Shown here one piece after another: positions 43,167 to 51,772 of a DNA stretch of 64,000 nt. Source of the stretch: Cytophagaceae bacterium (GTDB lineage Bacteria; Bacteroidota; Bacteroidia; Cytophagales; Cytophagaceae); contig JALONM010000009.1 of the NCBI GenBank assembly GCA_025454925.1, forward strand, positions 1 through 64,000, read 5' to 3'. A program made the translations under genes and the position numbers. The notes under the pieces are model-generated. The model was not told the origin of the DNA. It was given only the letters and a program-made list of their open reading frames with translations, and did no database searches. How positions within the stretch are numbered: position 1 is the first letter of the stretch; each line of letters starts with the position of its first letter.

Positions 43167-44423
43167 ATGACCAAACAAGATAAAAAACAAATACACTCAC
43201 CCTCGTATTACGTACGCATGAGGCTACAAAGAAACAAGCCAGCCATGTTTGGCTTGTGGGTTATTGTAGTGGCTCATATGGTAGCTTTGATGGGATACTT
43301 GTTGATGCCTGACGACACTCCTAACGCCGACGATCGTTCCGCCCACATCAAAAAGCAGGCACCTGGTTTTAAGGTATTGCTGCTTAAAACGGTTAAACAA
43401 CGCGAAGTACAGGATGTCAATATCCTGGAATATATATTCATGGGTCAGGAAAGCCGGTATATTATAGAACCGATTAGTTCCTATACCATAGAAGGCTATT
43501 CCATCCGGTATAAAATTTTTGGCAGGGAAAAAGAGTCGTTCTCTCAACCATTGGTCAGCACTGTAAAAAAACTTTATTACGGAGCATCCAACAAATTAAA
43601 GCCTGACTCTGCCACTGGCTACAACTTCAATATTCGCGGAAACCAGGTGAGGTACCTGGATCTGAACGAAGAACTGAAGGAAATTTCCTATCAAGACCTG
43701 ATCAAAGAATTCGAAGCCAACAACCTGGAATGGAGGAGATATTGGCTAGGTACCAGCATTGATGGGCGCGACCTGTTGAGCATGCTTTTGTTCGGTACAA
43801 AAATTTCGCTTTCCATAGGTTTCATTTCTGTGATTATTTCACTTATCGTAGGCGTTACGCTTGGCGCTATAGCAGGGTTCTTTGGCGGATGGGTAGACAA
43901 TTTGGTGCAATGGCTGATGACTGTTGTATGGTCTATACCAAGTATTATGCTGGTCATCGCAATCAGTTTGGCCCTGCAAAGCAAAGGGGTGTGGGTAGCC
44001 TTTGTGGCGGTGGGATTAACCATGTGGGTAGAAGCCGCGCGGGTGGTTCGAGGGCAAATCATGGGAATCAAAGAAAAATTATTTGTGGAAGCAGCCAAGG
44101 CATTGGGTATAGGAAATTTAAGGATCATCTTCAGACACATTATCCCAAATTTGGTGGGTCCGATTATTGTCATCGCCACGGCCAATTTTGCTACTGCTAT
44201 TCTAGTGGAAGCCGGCCTTAGTTTTCTTGGATTGGGCGTACAACCTCCCATGCCTTCCTGGGGCAAAATGGTTTTTGACGGCTATAATTCCAACTGGGAG
44301 GCCGATGGCGGCTACCTGGTATTTTTACCAAGTTTTTGCATCTGTTTGTTGGTATTTGCCTTTAATTTGTTTGGCAATGGGTTGAGGGATGCGTACGATC
44401 CTCAAAGTGCTGGCAAATGGTAA
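43167..44423 (+). CDS. OppC/DppC-type ABC transporter permease
   Basis: A 418-residue permease. The first helix (about 27-47) is followed by a roughly 150-residue extracytoplasmic insertion, longer than in E. coli OppC. The BPD_transp_1 domain comes next: YWLGTSIDGRDLLSMLLFGTKISLSIGF, the EAA-type loop EAAKALGIGNLRIIFRHIIPN near 310-330, and EAGLSFLGLGVQPPMPSWGKM. The usual partners (OppB permease, OppD/F ATPases, OppA binding protein) are not in the window, so it presumably assembles with proteins encoded elsewhere. It overlaps the phosphatase gene by seven bases. Confidence 0.92.
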   Translation: MTKQDKKQIHSPSYYVRMRLQRNKPAMFGLWVIVVAHMVALMGYLLMPDDTPNADDRSAHIKKQAPGFKVLLLKTVKQREVQDVNILEYIFMGQESRYIIEPISSYTIEGYSIRYKIFGREKESFSQPLVSTVKKLYYGASNKLKPDSATGYNFNIRGNQVRYLDLNEELKEISYQDLIKEFEANNLEWRRYWLGTSIDGRDLLSMLLFGTKISLSIGFISVIISLIVGVTLGAIAGFFGGWVDNLVQWLMTVVWSIPSIMLVIAISLALQSKGVWVAFVAVGLTMWVEAARVVRGQIMGIKEKLFVEAAKALGIGNLRIIFRHIIPNLVGPIIVIATANFATAILVEAGLSFLGLGVQPPMPSWGKMVFDGYNSNWEADGGYLVFLPSFCICLLVFAFNLFGNGLRDAYDPQSAGKW

Positions 44424-45619
44424 ATGAAGATCAGAATATACAAAAACGGTTACACCTCAAAGATCTTGAATTACGCTCTTTGCTGGAAATCACGCAGGCA
44501 ATCAACTCCAATTTGCCGGAAGATTCGTTGTATAAAATTTACCATTTCACAATCCTATCCAATCTCAACATTAAGAAACTCGCCCTTTATGTAAAAGATG
44601 AGAGCTGGGAATGCAAGGTACACTATGGTACAAGCACTAATTTCAAAAAAACCGAATTGCCCGTATCCATCACCCGAATTGCGCATACGGGGCCTCTGCC
44701 CGAAGATGTTACCGACGAATTCAAACACTTTGAAGTCTGCATCCCCGTTGCCCATAAATCCAATGTATTAGCCTACCTCCTCATACATCAGGAAGCCGGA
44801 AACGATACCATTAACTTTTTGCAAACGTTCACCAACATCATCATTGTGGCGATTGAAAACAAAAAGTTAGCCCGTAAAGAATTATCCCAGCAAGCCTTGC
44901 GCAGGGAATTGGAAATAGCAGGACAAGTTCAATCGTTTCTCTTTCCTAAAAAACTGCCTAATACCAAGGAGCTATCTATTAAAGCCACCTATTTTCCTCA
45001 CGATAATATTGGAGGGGACTATTACGATTATTTGCCTATTTCAGACACTGAGTTTATTCTTTGCATCGCCGATGTATCGGGCAAAGGCATACCTGCCGCA
45101 TTACTCATGTCTAATTTTCAGGCGTGTTTAAGAACGCTGCTTCGTCATTCGCAGGATTTGAAATACATTGTGAGTGAGTTAAATCATCAGGTAATGATTA
45201 ACACACAAGGAGAGCGCTTTATTACATTTTTTATTGCCAACATCAACATGGCCACTCAACGAATTACCTATGTGAATGCTGGGCACAATCCACCGATGTT
45301 GTGGGATGGTACTGAAATGTATTTCCTCGACAAAGGAAGTACGATGCTTGGAGTATTCAACAAATTGCCCTTTCTAAATGAGCAAAATATTGACCTTAAA
45401 AAAAATTCATTATTGCTGGCTTATACGGATGGCCTGACAGAAACTGTTAATGAGCAGGAGGAAGAATTTGGAACCGAACCCCTGGAAGAAAATATACGCT
45501 TGTATCCGGAAAGAGCAGTAGAGTCCATTCACGAAAATATTTTCACCTCCGTAAATTCCTTCAAAGGAAAAAATAAATTCCCGGACGACATTACCTACCT
45601 CACGGTGGCCATGAACTAG
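44417..45619 (+). CDS. GAF-containing PP2C/SpoIIE-type serine phosphatase
   Basis: A 400-residue cytoplasmic signalling protein. The N-terminal part (about 15-155) looks like a GAF sensor domain. A short helix (LARKELSQQALRRELEIAGQVQSFLFPKKLP) links to the PPM/SpoIIE phosphatase domain (about 190-400) with GGDYYDYL, CIADVSGKGIPAALLMS, YVNAGHNPP, LLAYTDGLTE and a terminal DDITYL, covering the metal-binding Asp residues. RsbU-type enzymes dephosphorylate anti-sigma-factor antagonists. No STAS or anti-sigma gene is adjacent. Overlap with the permease gene suggests co-expression with envelope synthesis genes. Confidence 0.93.
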   Translation: MVNEDQNIQKRLHLKDLELRSLLEITQAINSNLPEDSLYKIYHFTILSNLNIKKLALYVKDESWECKVHYGTSTNFKKTELPVSITRIAHTGPLPEDVTDEFKHFEVCIPVAHKSNVLAYLLIHQEAGNDTINFLQTFTNIIIVAIENKKLARKELSQQALRRELEIAGQVQSFLFPKKLPNTKELSIKATYFPHDNIGGDYYDYLPISDTEFILCIADVSGKGIPAALLMSNFQACLRTLLRHSQDLKYIVSELNHQVMINTQGERFITFFIANINMATQRITYVNAGHNPPMLWDGTEMYFLDKGSTMLGVFNKLPFLNEQNIDLKKNSLLLAYTDGLTETVNEQEEEFGTEPLEENIRLYPERAVESIHENIFTSVNSFKGKNKFPDDITYLTVAMN

Positions 45620-45747
45620 GTAGCACTTCCTACACCTTCCAAAAATCTGACAATTATCAAGTAAATCGTTTTTACTTACCGCTTTTTTACTTCATTTTTT
45701 TTATCCACTTACGATTTTATACTGAAAAAAGACGAGTCGATAGTTTG

Positions 45748-45755
45748 TAATTTTG
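45748..45755 (+). promoter_or_regulatory. -7 box before a short ORF
   Basis: TAATTTTG is an exact match to TAnnTTTG, placed 18 bases before the ATG of the 37-codon frame at 45774. No clear -33 element is seen. Confidence 0.45.
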
Positions 45756-45773
45756 GACACTGCTATTAACACT

Positions 45774-45887
45774 ATGCGCTTTACTCGACAGTTCTACTGG
45801 ATCAAGAAAAATATTAAGCAAACTTCTGTTGTGCTGGCTCTGCTGGGAATTCGTTGGCCTTGGATAAGGAATTACCAGAATAAGTAA
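45774..45887 (+). CDS. Possible 37-residue basic hydrophobic peptide
   Basis: A frame from ATG 45774 to TAA 45887 in a 470-base gap. The peptide is basic and amphipathic (RQFYWIKKN, then TSVVLALLGIRWPWIRNYQNK) with Trp residues near a short hydrophobic core. A -7 box lies upstream, and a perfect UUCG hairpin starts at the last base of the stop codon. It could be a small membrane-active peptide, a leader peptide, or part of a non-coding RNA. No family is recognised. The remainder of 45620-46089 shows GC-rich patches but no gene. Confidence 0.4.
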   Translation: MRFTRQFYWIKKNIKQTSVVLALLGIRWPWIRNYQNK

Positions 45888-45906
45888 AATTGCCTTCGGG
45901 CAATTT
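45887..45906 (+). terminator. UUCG-tetraloop hairpin after the short ORF
   Basis: Perfect 8-bp stem AAATTGCC/GGCAATTT closed by TTCG (loop at 45895-45898), directly at the stop codon of the 37-codon frame. Only three Ts follow the loop-side arm and there is no T-run, so it may stabilise an RNA 3' end rather than terminate. Confidence 0.5.
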
Positions 45907-46089
45907 CAGGGACGGCAATGACGGACCAACATTGCCGGCCCCTGGAAATATATTCGGCACATTTACATCTCCTGTTGCCCAAACCAGAAATATCCCCCGC
46001 GTTTTGCGAGAGTTGGCAACCTAGCTGTTTTATACATTTCAAAAAATGATATTTATTAGTTATTTTGAAAGTCCACAAACTTTTATTGC

Positions 46090-46851
46090 GTGTCACAACT
46101 AACTGGCATCACAGGCATCATTGCCCCGATGCATGAAGAAATTGAGCTCATCCTGGAACATACCGAAGTTCATTCTATTGTAAAATCCGGCCAACGCGAA
46201 TACCACTGCGGCCGCATTCATAACAAAGAGGTGGTGGTAGCGCTCTCCCGCATTGGCAAAGTTGCGTCGGGAGTAACGGCTGCTGTAATGATTGAAAAGT
46301 TTGGAATTTCACAACTCATTGTTACAGGGGTAGCAGGAGCCATTTCCGAATCCTTGCGTATTGGAGATCTGGTGGTGGCAACAGAATGCGTGCAACACGA
46401 TCTCGATGCCCGGCCTATGTTTTCTCAATTTGAAGCGCCATTGCTGGGAAAAGCTTTCTTCGAATGTCATGAACCCTTGCAGCGTAAAGCCATGGAATGC
46501 TGTCAGGCATTGCTCGAAAATAACTTTAATGGACTGATCCATCCGGATGACATTGAAAAATTCCAGCTGAACCAAGCGAAACTTCATCAGGGGCAAATAT
46601 GTTGCGGCGATCAATTTATTGGAACAGATGAACAATTACAACGCATACGTGCCGATTTGCGCGAGGTCCTGGCTGTTGAAATGGAAGGTGGTGCCGTAGG
46701 GCAAGTGTGTTTTGAATACGATGTTCCTTATGTTGTGATGCGTTCCATTTCCGACACAGCCAATCATCAGGCCACGGTAGATTTTAATGCCTATATAAAA
46801 AGAGTAGCCAGGCATTATACCTGGGGCTTGATTGACCAATTGCTGCGTTAA
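46090..46851 (+). CDS. mtnN: 5'-methylthioadenosine/S-adenosylhomocysteine nucleosidase
   Basis: A 253-residue cytoplasmic enzyme that cleaves adenine from MTA and SAH, the by-products of SAM use. Family motifs: GIIAPMHEEIELIL (catalytic Glu), LSRIGKVASGVTAAVMI, VTGVAGAISESLRIGDLVV, VEMEGGAVGQVCF (ribose-binding Met-Glu) and MRSISDTAN (catalytic Asp). The catalytic Glu segment begins at about residue 8, so the start must be near the GTG at 46090. It is a little longer than E. coli Pfs (232) because of an insertion near 130-165. It is transcribed alone. Confidence 0.95.
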   Translation: MSQLTGITGIIAPMHEEIELILEHTEVHSIVKSGQREYHCGRIHNKEVVVALSRIGKVASGVTAAVMIEKFGISQLIVTGVAGAISESLRIGDLVVATECVQHDLDARPMFSQFEAPLLGKAFFECHEPLQRKAMECCQALLENNFNGLIHPDDIEKFQLNQAKLHQGQICCGDQFIGTDEQLQRIRADLREVLAVEMEGGAVGQVCFEYDVPYVVMRSISDTANHQATVDFNAYIKRVARHYTWGLIDQLLR

Positions 46852-47123
46852 ATCTACTCCACATCCCTCACTTCGGTTGTAAAGCATCCACCTCAACAAT
46901 GGGCTTCAGAAGAAGTTGATGCACTTTTTTTTTTACAACCCTCCGATTTTCTTATCAGGATTTCCGGCCATTGATCTACGGTGCATACCATTCTCCTTGG
47001 TTTGCTTTGCATTTAGGTAGAAAAGCCCATGGATCCTATAACCAAACGTTCCTATCATTTGGTTTTCTTGCTGCATCCTCTTTTTCGAAAATAGATGTAT
47101 GCAGAGTCCTATGCAAACATTTT

Positions 47124-47254
47124 GGGCGTGTCCCTTGTGGCGCCTGTAGCGCCACTGCGGGCCGGGCTATTCGTTGGTACTCCTCGTGGTGGCGCCTGCT
47201 GCGTGGCGTTATGTGGGCCACCACTGCGGGGTACCAACTTCTATCCCTCACGCA
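47124..47254 (+). repeat. Dispersed structured repeat, copy C
   Basis: A 131-base copy with the same ends as copies A and B: GGGCGTGTCCC (47124-47134) and CTATCCCTCACGCA (47241-47254), and the middle block GGGCCGGGCTAT. Hairpin 1 is GTGGCGC/GCGCCAC. Hairpin 2 is larger than in the other copies: GTTGGTAC/GTACCAAC encloses GTGGTGGC/GCCACCAC. It lies between the convergent mtnN and the secreted-protein gene at 47463. The rest of 46852-47462 has a T-run near 46926 and a long stem-loop at 47327, but no gene. Confidence 0.9.
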
Positions 47255-47326
47255 ATTACTAGCACTGAAATAAAGATGAAATTTTTCCATCTGAATTTTT
47301 CTCATTGAAAAAATATTCCCGAATAG

Positions 47327-47385
47327 AAATCAAAGGCTCCACCATGAATTACTTATCAAGTAATAGCCTTGGAAGCCTTTGATTT
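47327..47385. terminator. Long stem-loop before the secreted-protein gene 3' end
   Basis: A perfect 12-bp stem AAATCAAAGGCT/AGCCTTTGATTT (47327-47338 with 47374-47385) encloses an ATTACT/AGTAAT inner hairpin. It sits downstream of the minus-strand gene ending at 47463 and may terminate it. It has no strong T-run. Confidence 0.45.
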
Positions 47386-47462
47386 TATTAGTCAATTTTC
47401 AATTGTAGATTTCCTTTTAAAGAATCCGGAATTAATCACCTGCGATGACAACCCCGCGTATA

Positions 47463-48566
47463 TCACCAGCGTTTGGGAGTAGATGGACCGGTCAGTTTTT
47501 TTTCTGCCAATATATTTCCCCTTTCATCTTCTACTCTCAGCAGAAATTCAGCCTGAGGCCCCTTGAAATGGAAAAAAGAATTATTGAGCTGACGTCCACC
47601 TGCGGGCAAATTTCTTTTCTCAAAAAATACATCCAACAAGTTCCCCTGAGCGTCGTAAAGTTTCAACGAGGCCGATGCTACTGGCTCTTTTAATACATAT
47701 TGAAAATTAAATTTTTTCTCGTACACTACCGGTGGAGCTTCATTGACAGAAGCCGCACACAAGCGTTCCTGCAATATTCTTCCTGATTCATCACTTAGTT
47801 TAAAAACAAACGCACTTCCTTTTTCATCAACACGGTTAATTCCCATAGTGGATACATAGGCTCCAGCAGCGACCGCTTTGTTTTCAAAATAAGTGCGTAT
47901 GATTTTTCCTTCCTTATCATACACCCGAAGGGTAAGACGTTGGGGTTTCATGAAATACTCCGAGAAACTAAAACGAATGGCATACAACAGATGTTCTTTG
48001 GGTGTAATAATGGCAGGACGCTTTTGGCCGGTGGCTTTGCATACAACATCGAGTAACTCGGAAGCCATAGTAGTATCGGTAGCGTAAATATCCCCAATGG
48101 AAGATTTGTCGGTAATGGCCCACACAGCACTTTGCGCCGTGGAATTCTGATAATTCTTGCGTGCGAGTAACTGGGCCAGCTCCAATAAATATCCTTGTGC
48201 CATGGAAGCGTACACAAAGGCATCGCCCTGGGCAGGCGAATAATCATGGTGTTCAATACACATGGTTTGTGCATCCAGGGATTGCTTTTGTTTGGGTTTC
48301 AGAAGTACCATGTACTCTTCTACGAGCATGAGATTCTGCGCACCCAGGTCCTGATCTTTAAAAATAGCACCTGGATCCATTTTAATTGAAATGGGAGCCT
48401 GTGTGAGGTTATTCAGTTCCAGGTGCAGGCAGGATCCCTGAAAACCACCATTGCCTTTTGCCGATAGCGCAACTTTTTTCTGCTGTAATGCCTCTTGCAA
48501 ACTCACTTCTGCCGACCATGCCGGTAAAAACAGGGCAAGTAGCCCACCAAACAACCAATTCTTCAT
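47463..48566 (-). CDS. Secreted protein of unknown function
   Basis: A 367-residue protein with a signal peptide (WLFGGLLALFLPAWSA). Residues about 20-175 form a beta-sandwich-like region: LHLELNNLTQAPISIKMDPGAIF, then MVLLKPKQKQSLDAQTMCIEHH, then QNSTAQSAVWAITDKSS, a pattern I have seen in bacterial exported proteins but cannot name. The second half has two similar repeats with LRVYDKEGKIIRTYFENKAVAAGAY and LKLYDAQGNLLDVFFEKRNLPAGGR, resembling FlgD-type Ig folds. There is no sorting domain or barrel signature. It is divergent from the PorP/SprF gene. Confidence 0.78.
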   Translation of the reverse strand: MKNWLFGGLLALFLPAWSAEVSLQEALQQKKVALSAKGNGGFQGSCLHLELNNLTQAPISIKMDPGAIFKDQDLGAQNLMLVEEYMVLLKPKQKQSLDAQTMCIEHHDYSPAQGDAFVYASMAQGYLLELAQLLARKNYQNSTAQSAVWAITDKSSIGDIYATDTTMASELLDVVCKATGQKRPAIITPKEHLLYAIRFSFSEYFMKPQRLTLRVYDKEGKIIRTYFENKAVAAGAYVSTMGINRVDEKGSAFVFKLSDESGRILQERLCAASVNEAPPVVYEKKFNFQYVLKEPVASASLKLYDAQGNLLDVFFEKRNLPAGGRQLNNSFFHFKGPQAEFLLRVEDERGNILAEKKLTGPSTPKRW

Positions 48567-48777
48567 AATTTCCGCAATAAGATTTTAAATACATAATGAT
48601 ACGGCATCATAAAAGATACAGTTTTTTGTTATATTTATAAATTAGGCCGTATATACTGTTAGGTATACTGGTTCGTACCAAGTGTTATCGGAGAAAACCG
48701 AAAAACAACGAAATAGGGATTTAGAAAATCGAGTTCATTTTCTTGTTGAACTATCTCTGTGTTTCGGTATTTTCTTC

Positions 48778-48785
48778 TACGTTTG
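48778..48785 (+). promoter_or_regulatory. Predicted -7 box of the PorP/SprF gene
   Basis: TACGTTTG matches TAnnTTTG exactly, 32 bases before the ATG at 48818. A -33 TTG is not evident. Confidence 0.45.
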
Positions 48786-48817
48786 CAGGCGATGCGGCCA
48801 TCAAGGAATTTAGCGTA

Positions 48818-49864
48818 ATGTACAAAAGGGCAGGCTTCATATTACTTTTTATCGGCATCAACCTGATGGCTCAGGACCCTCAATTTTCTCAATACTATAA
48901 TAATCCTTTATACCTGAACCCTGCTTTTACTGGCACAGGTGAAGACACCCGGCTCGGCCTGAATTACCGTTCTCAATGGCCCGGCCTGGATCCTGCGTTC
49001 ACTATTTCCAATATCTGGTCAGACTTTTTCTTTCCCAAGCACAACACTTCGCTGGGCTTCATCATGCGAAGAGACCTCAACAGCAATACAAAACTTCGCT
49101 CCATGGAATTAGGTGTTTCTTCTGCTTATTCCATTATGCTTACAAAAGGCTGGGCCATTCGTCCCGGATTGATGCTGAGTTATAATCAGCGGGATTTAAA
49201 TTTTGCCAATGCCATTCTGGGTGATGCGTTAGACGATGATGGAAATATTGGCTCGAGCGCAGACCCTATTCTGCAATCCAAAGAGCAATACGGATACCTG
49301 GATGTATCTGCCGGGCTACTCACCTATTCTTCCCGCGCCTGGCTTGGCTTTTCGGCCTACCACCTCAATACGCCTGACCAATCCATCACTCAGAACACCA
49401 GCAGTCCGCTGCCAACGCGATTTTCACTGCAAGGTGGCTATAAATTCATTCTGGAAGAACGCTATATTGCTTTCGGGGCGCCCATGCGCGAAACCAGCCT
49501 TACCCCCACCTTTCACTACCTGAGTCAGGGCGAGTTCGATCAATTGGATGCTGGCCTTTATTACCGCTGGGACCCCGTGATGGCCGGACTATGGTATAGA
49601 GGCATTCCGATCCGGCAATACCGCTTAGGATATAGCAATACCGAGGGAATTATTCTGATGGGTGGCGTGCGATATCAGGGACTTTCATTTTTTTACAGTT
49701 ACGATATTAACATTGGCCAACTGCGCACCATAGCTTCCGGCTCCCATGAGATATGCGTGCAATACAGCACCTTATTGCATAAGAAAATTAAAAAGAGAAA
49801 AACCGGATTTTCAATACCTTGTCCAAACCTGGACAAGCGATTCAAAAAAAATCGAATCGGTTGA
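48818..49864 (+). CDS. PorP/SprF-family type IX secretion membrane protein
   Basis: A 348-residue outer-membrane beta-barrel protein. The start at ATG 48818 begins a signal peptide (AGFILLFIGINLMAQ) followed by DPQFSQYYNNPLYLNPAFTG, the hallmark of the PorP/SprF family. Barrel-like alternating stretches follow (LGLNYRSQWPG, LGFIMRRDLN, AYSIMLTKGWAIRPGLML, WLGFSAYHLN) to GSHEICVQYSTL. PorP/SprF proteins link T9SS cargo to the cell surface, often paired with a giant adhesin. Here no adhesin gene is adjacent, so it may serve the T9SS substrates elsewhere in the window. Confidence 0.92.
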   Translation: MYKRAGFILLFIGINLMAQDPQFSQYYNNPLYLNPAFTGTGEDTRLGLNYRSQWPGLDPAFTISNIWSDFFFPKHNTSLGFIMRRDLNSNTKLRSMELGVSSAYSIMLTKGWAIRPGLMLSYNQRDLNFANAILGDALDDDGNIGSSADPILQSKEQYGYLDVSAGLLTYSSRAWLGFSAYHLNTPDQSITQNTSSPLPTRFSLQGGYKFILEERYIAFGAPMRETSLTPTFHYLSQGEFDQLDAGLYYRWDPVMAGLWYRGIPIRQYRLGYSNTEGIILMGGVRYQGLSFFYSYDINIGQLRTIASGSHEICVQYSTLLHKKIKKRKTGFSIPCPNLDKRFKKNRIG

Positions 49865-49959
49865 TTTTTATCATTTTGCATCTTCTGCTTTTTATCCAGC
49901 TTGGTTCTTCACAGAACCCAAAGGTGAAGAGCTTCGTACACGTGTAAAAACAACATGCC

Positions 49960-50889
49960 ATGATACATATCGACAAACTCATCAATTTTAAAAAGTACCA
50001 TGTAAAACCTGGTAAAAAAGTTTCTACCAAGGATTTTGACACTGGATATGATGGAAAAGAGATTACTAAAGCAGAGGCAGAAGAATTACTAGAAGAAGGA
50101 CGAAACTTACTGGCGGAAATTCAGGACAAACTTTACGCACATAACCAATACCGCATTCTAATTGTATTTCAAGCCATGGATGCGGCCGGAAAAGATGGAG
50201 CCATCAAGCACATCATGTCGGGCTTTAACCCACAGGGTGTAAAAGTACACAGTTTCAAAGCTCCAACGGCGCAAGAGCTGGACCACGACTATTTCTGGCG
50301 TCATTACACGGCTTTACCAGGCCGGGGGGAAATTGGGATATTCAACCGTTCTCATTACGAAAATGTGCTGGTTACCAAAGTTCACCCCGAATGGATTTTG
50401 AATGAGCGCCTGCCTGAGGTGAAATCTGTAAAAGATGTAAACGATAAATTCTGGCAGGAACGCTATAAGCAAATCAATCGATTTGAGAAGAACCTGGCCG
50501 ACAACGGGACCATTATTTTAAAGTTCTTTCTTCATGTATCGAAAAAAGAGCAGAAAAAACGATTTATGGAACGAATCGACGATCCAGCCAAAAACTGGAA
50601 GTTCTCACTCAGCGATTTAAAAGAAAGAGCTTTCTGGGATCAATATCAAAAAGCTTATGGGGATGCACTTTCTGCTACCAGCACGGATTACGCGCCTTGG
50701 TATGTGATTCCTGCCGACGACAAATGGTTTAGCCGCCTGGCCATTGCAGGAATTATTTACAAAGAATTTGAAAAATTAAAATTATCGTATCCTGTGGTGA
50801 ACGCCACACAAAAAGCAGAACTTCAAAAAGCCAAGGAAATACTGAACAACGAAGAAGGCTCCAAAAAACCGAAGAAATCTAAGAAATAA
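49960..50889 (+). CDS. Polyphosphate kinase 2 family protein
   Basis: A 309-residue PPK2-family kinase, which moves phosphate between polyphosphate and nucleotides. The Walker A-like motif is FQAMDAAGKDGAIKHIMSG (about 69-87), the Walker B region GIFNRSHYENVLV, and the lid module RIDDPAKNWKFSLSD, followed by APWYVIPADDKWFSRL. It has a single PPK2 domain, and the extended N-terminus is like class III-type enzymes, which phosphorylate AMP or ADP. The C-terminal tail is Lys-rich. It is followed by a strong bidirectional terminator. Confidence 0.94.
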   Translation: MIHIDKLINFKKYHVKPGKKVSTKDFDTGYDGKEITKAEAEELLEEGRNLLAEIQDKLYAHNQYRILIVFQAMDAAGKDGAIKHIMSGFNPQGVKVHSFKAPTAQELDHDYFWRHYTALPGRGEIGIFNRSHYENVLVTKVHPEWILNERLPEVKSVKDVNDKFWQERYKQINRFEKNLADNGTIILKFFLHVSKKEQKKRFMERIDDPAKNWKFSLSDLKERAFWDQYQKAYGDALSATSTDYAPWYVIPADDKWFSRLAIAGIIYKEFEKLKLSYPVVNATQKAELQKAKEILNNEEGSKKPKKSKK

Positions 50890-50906
50890 AACCGGATGAT
50901 GAATAA

Positions 50907-50940
50907 AAAACGCCCGCCTGATAACTCAGACGGGCGTTTT
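50907..50940. terminator. Bidirectional rho-independent terminator
   Basis: Ten-base arms AAAACGCCCG (50907-50916) and CGGGCGTTTT (50931-50940), extended by CTGA/TCAG inside. A-run and T-run flank the stem, so it serves both the ppk2 gene and the convergent M48 protease gene. Confidence 0.93.
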
Positions 50941-50957
50941 CATATAGAAGTACCTAT

Positions 50958-51761
50958 TTATTTTTTATAATACTTCAAGGCTTCAGGCATTTGTTTTTTC
51001 AAATCGCTGATGCGGCGGGTGTCGCTGGGATGAGTAGAAAGAAACTCTGGCGGTGCTGCACCGCCGCTTTTTTTACTCATACGCTCCCAGAAAGAGACTG
51101 CGGCTTCCGGATTATAACCAGCCATTGCCATAAAGATGAGTCCCATTTTATCGGCCTCCGATTCATGCATGCGAGAAAATGGCAACATTACACCTACGTT
51201 AGTTCCTACGCCGTAAGCGGTATTAAACAGTGCTTGAGTTTGCGCTGGTTTATCGCGCATGGCTACCGAGAGAGCCACCCCTCCCATTTGTTGCACCAAG
51301 CCCTGGCTCATTCGTTCCCCTCCGTGATTCGCGATGGCGTGGGCAATTTCGTGCCCCATCACAACAGCCAAACCGGTTTCGTCCTGGGCAACAGGCAAAA
51401 TGCCCGTATAAACTACAACCTTCCCTCCGGGCATGCACCAGGCATTTACGGTTGGATCTTCCACAACATTGAACTCCCATTTAAAGCCATTCAACTGCGA
51501 CTCCATTTTGTTTTGTTTCATATACGCTTCAACGGCACGCTGTATGTTCAATCCGCAACGCTTTACCATATCTACCTGAGCCGTATTCGTAGATAATTTA
51601 TTCTGACTTAAAAACTGCGAATAACTGGTATAGCTCATCGATTGCATCTCCGAGGAGGGAATCAAATTCAATTGACGGCGACCCGTTACCGCCACCTTGC
51701 GACAAGAACCTATTACCACACAAGTGATCAAAATGATCGCAACACTTTTCAACAACTTCAT
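50958..51761 (-). CDS. M48-family metalloprotease lipoprotein
   Basis: A 267-residue zinc protease of the BepA/LoiP type that degrades or assists outer-membrane proteins. Lipoprotein signal with lipobox VIGSC (Cys about 20). The peptidase domain contains VVMGHEIAHAIANHGGER (HExxH near 138-142) and the third ligand in SRMHESEADKMGLIFMAMAGY. LSTHPSDTRRI near the C-terminus is the usual M48 ending. It lacks the C-terminal TPR region of BepA. It is 11 bases downstream of the TerB-like gene, so co-transcription is likely. Confidence 0.94.
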   Translation of the reverse strand: MKLLKSVAIILITCVVIGSCRKVAVTGRRQLNLIPSSEMQSMSYTSYSQFLSQNKLSTNTAQVDMVKRCGLNIQRAVEAYMKQNKMESQLNGFKWEFNVVEDPTVNAWCMPGGKVVVYTGILPVAQDETGLAVVMGHEIAHAIANHGGERMSQGLVQQMGGVALSVAMRDKPAQTQALFNTAYGVGTNVGVMLPFSRMHESEADKMGLIFMAMAGYNPEAAVSFWERMSKKSGGAAPPEFLSTHPSDTRRISDLKKQMPEALKYYKK

Positions 51762-51772
51762 TGTACAACGCT

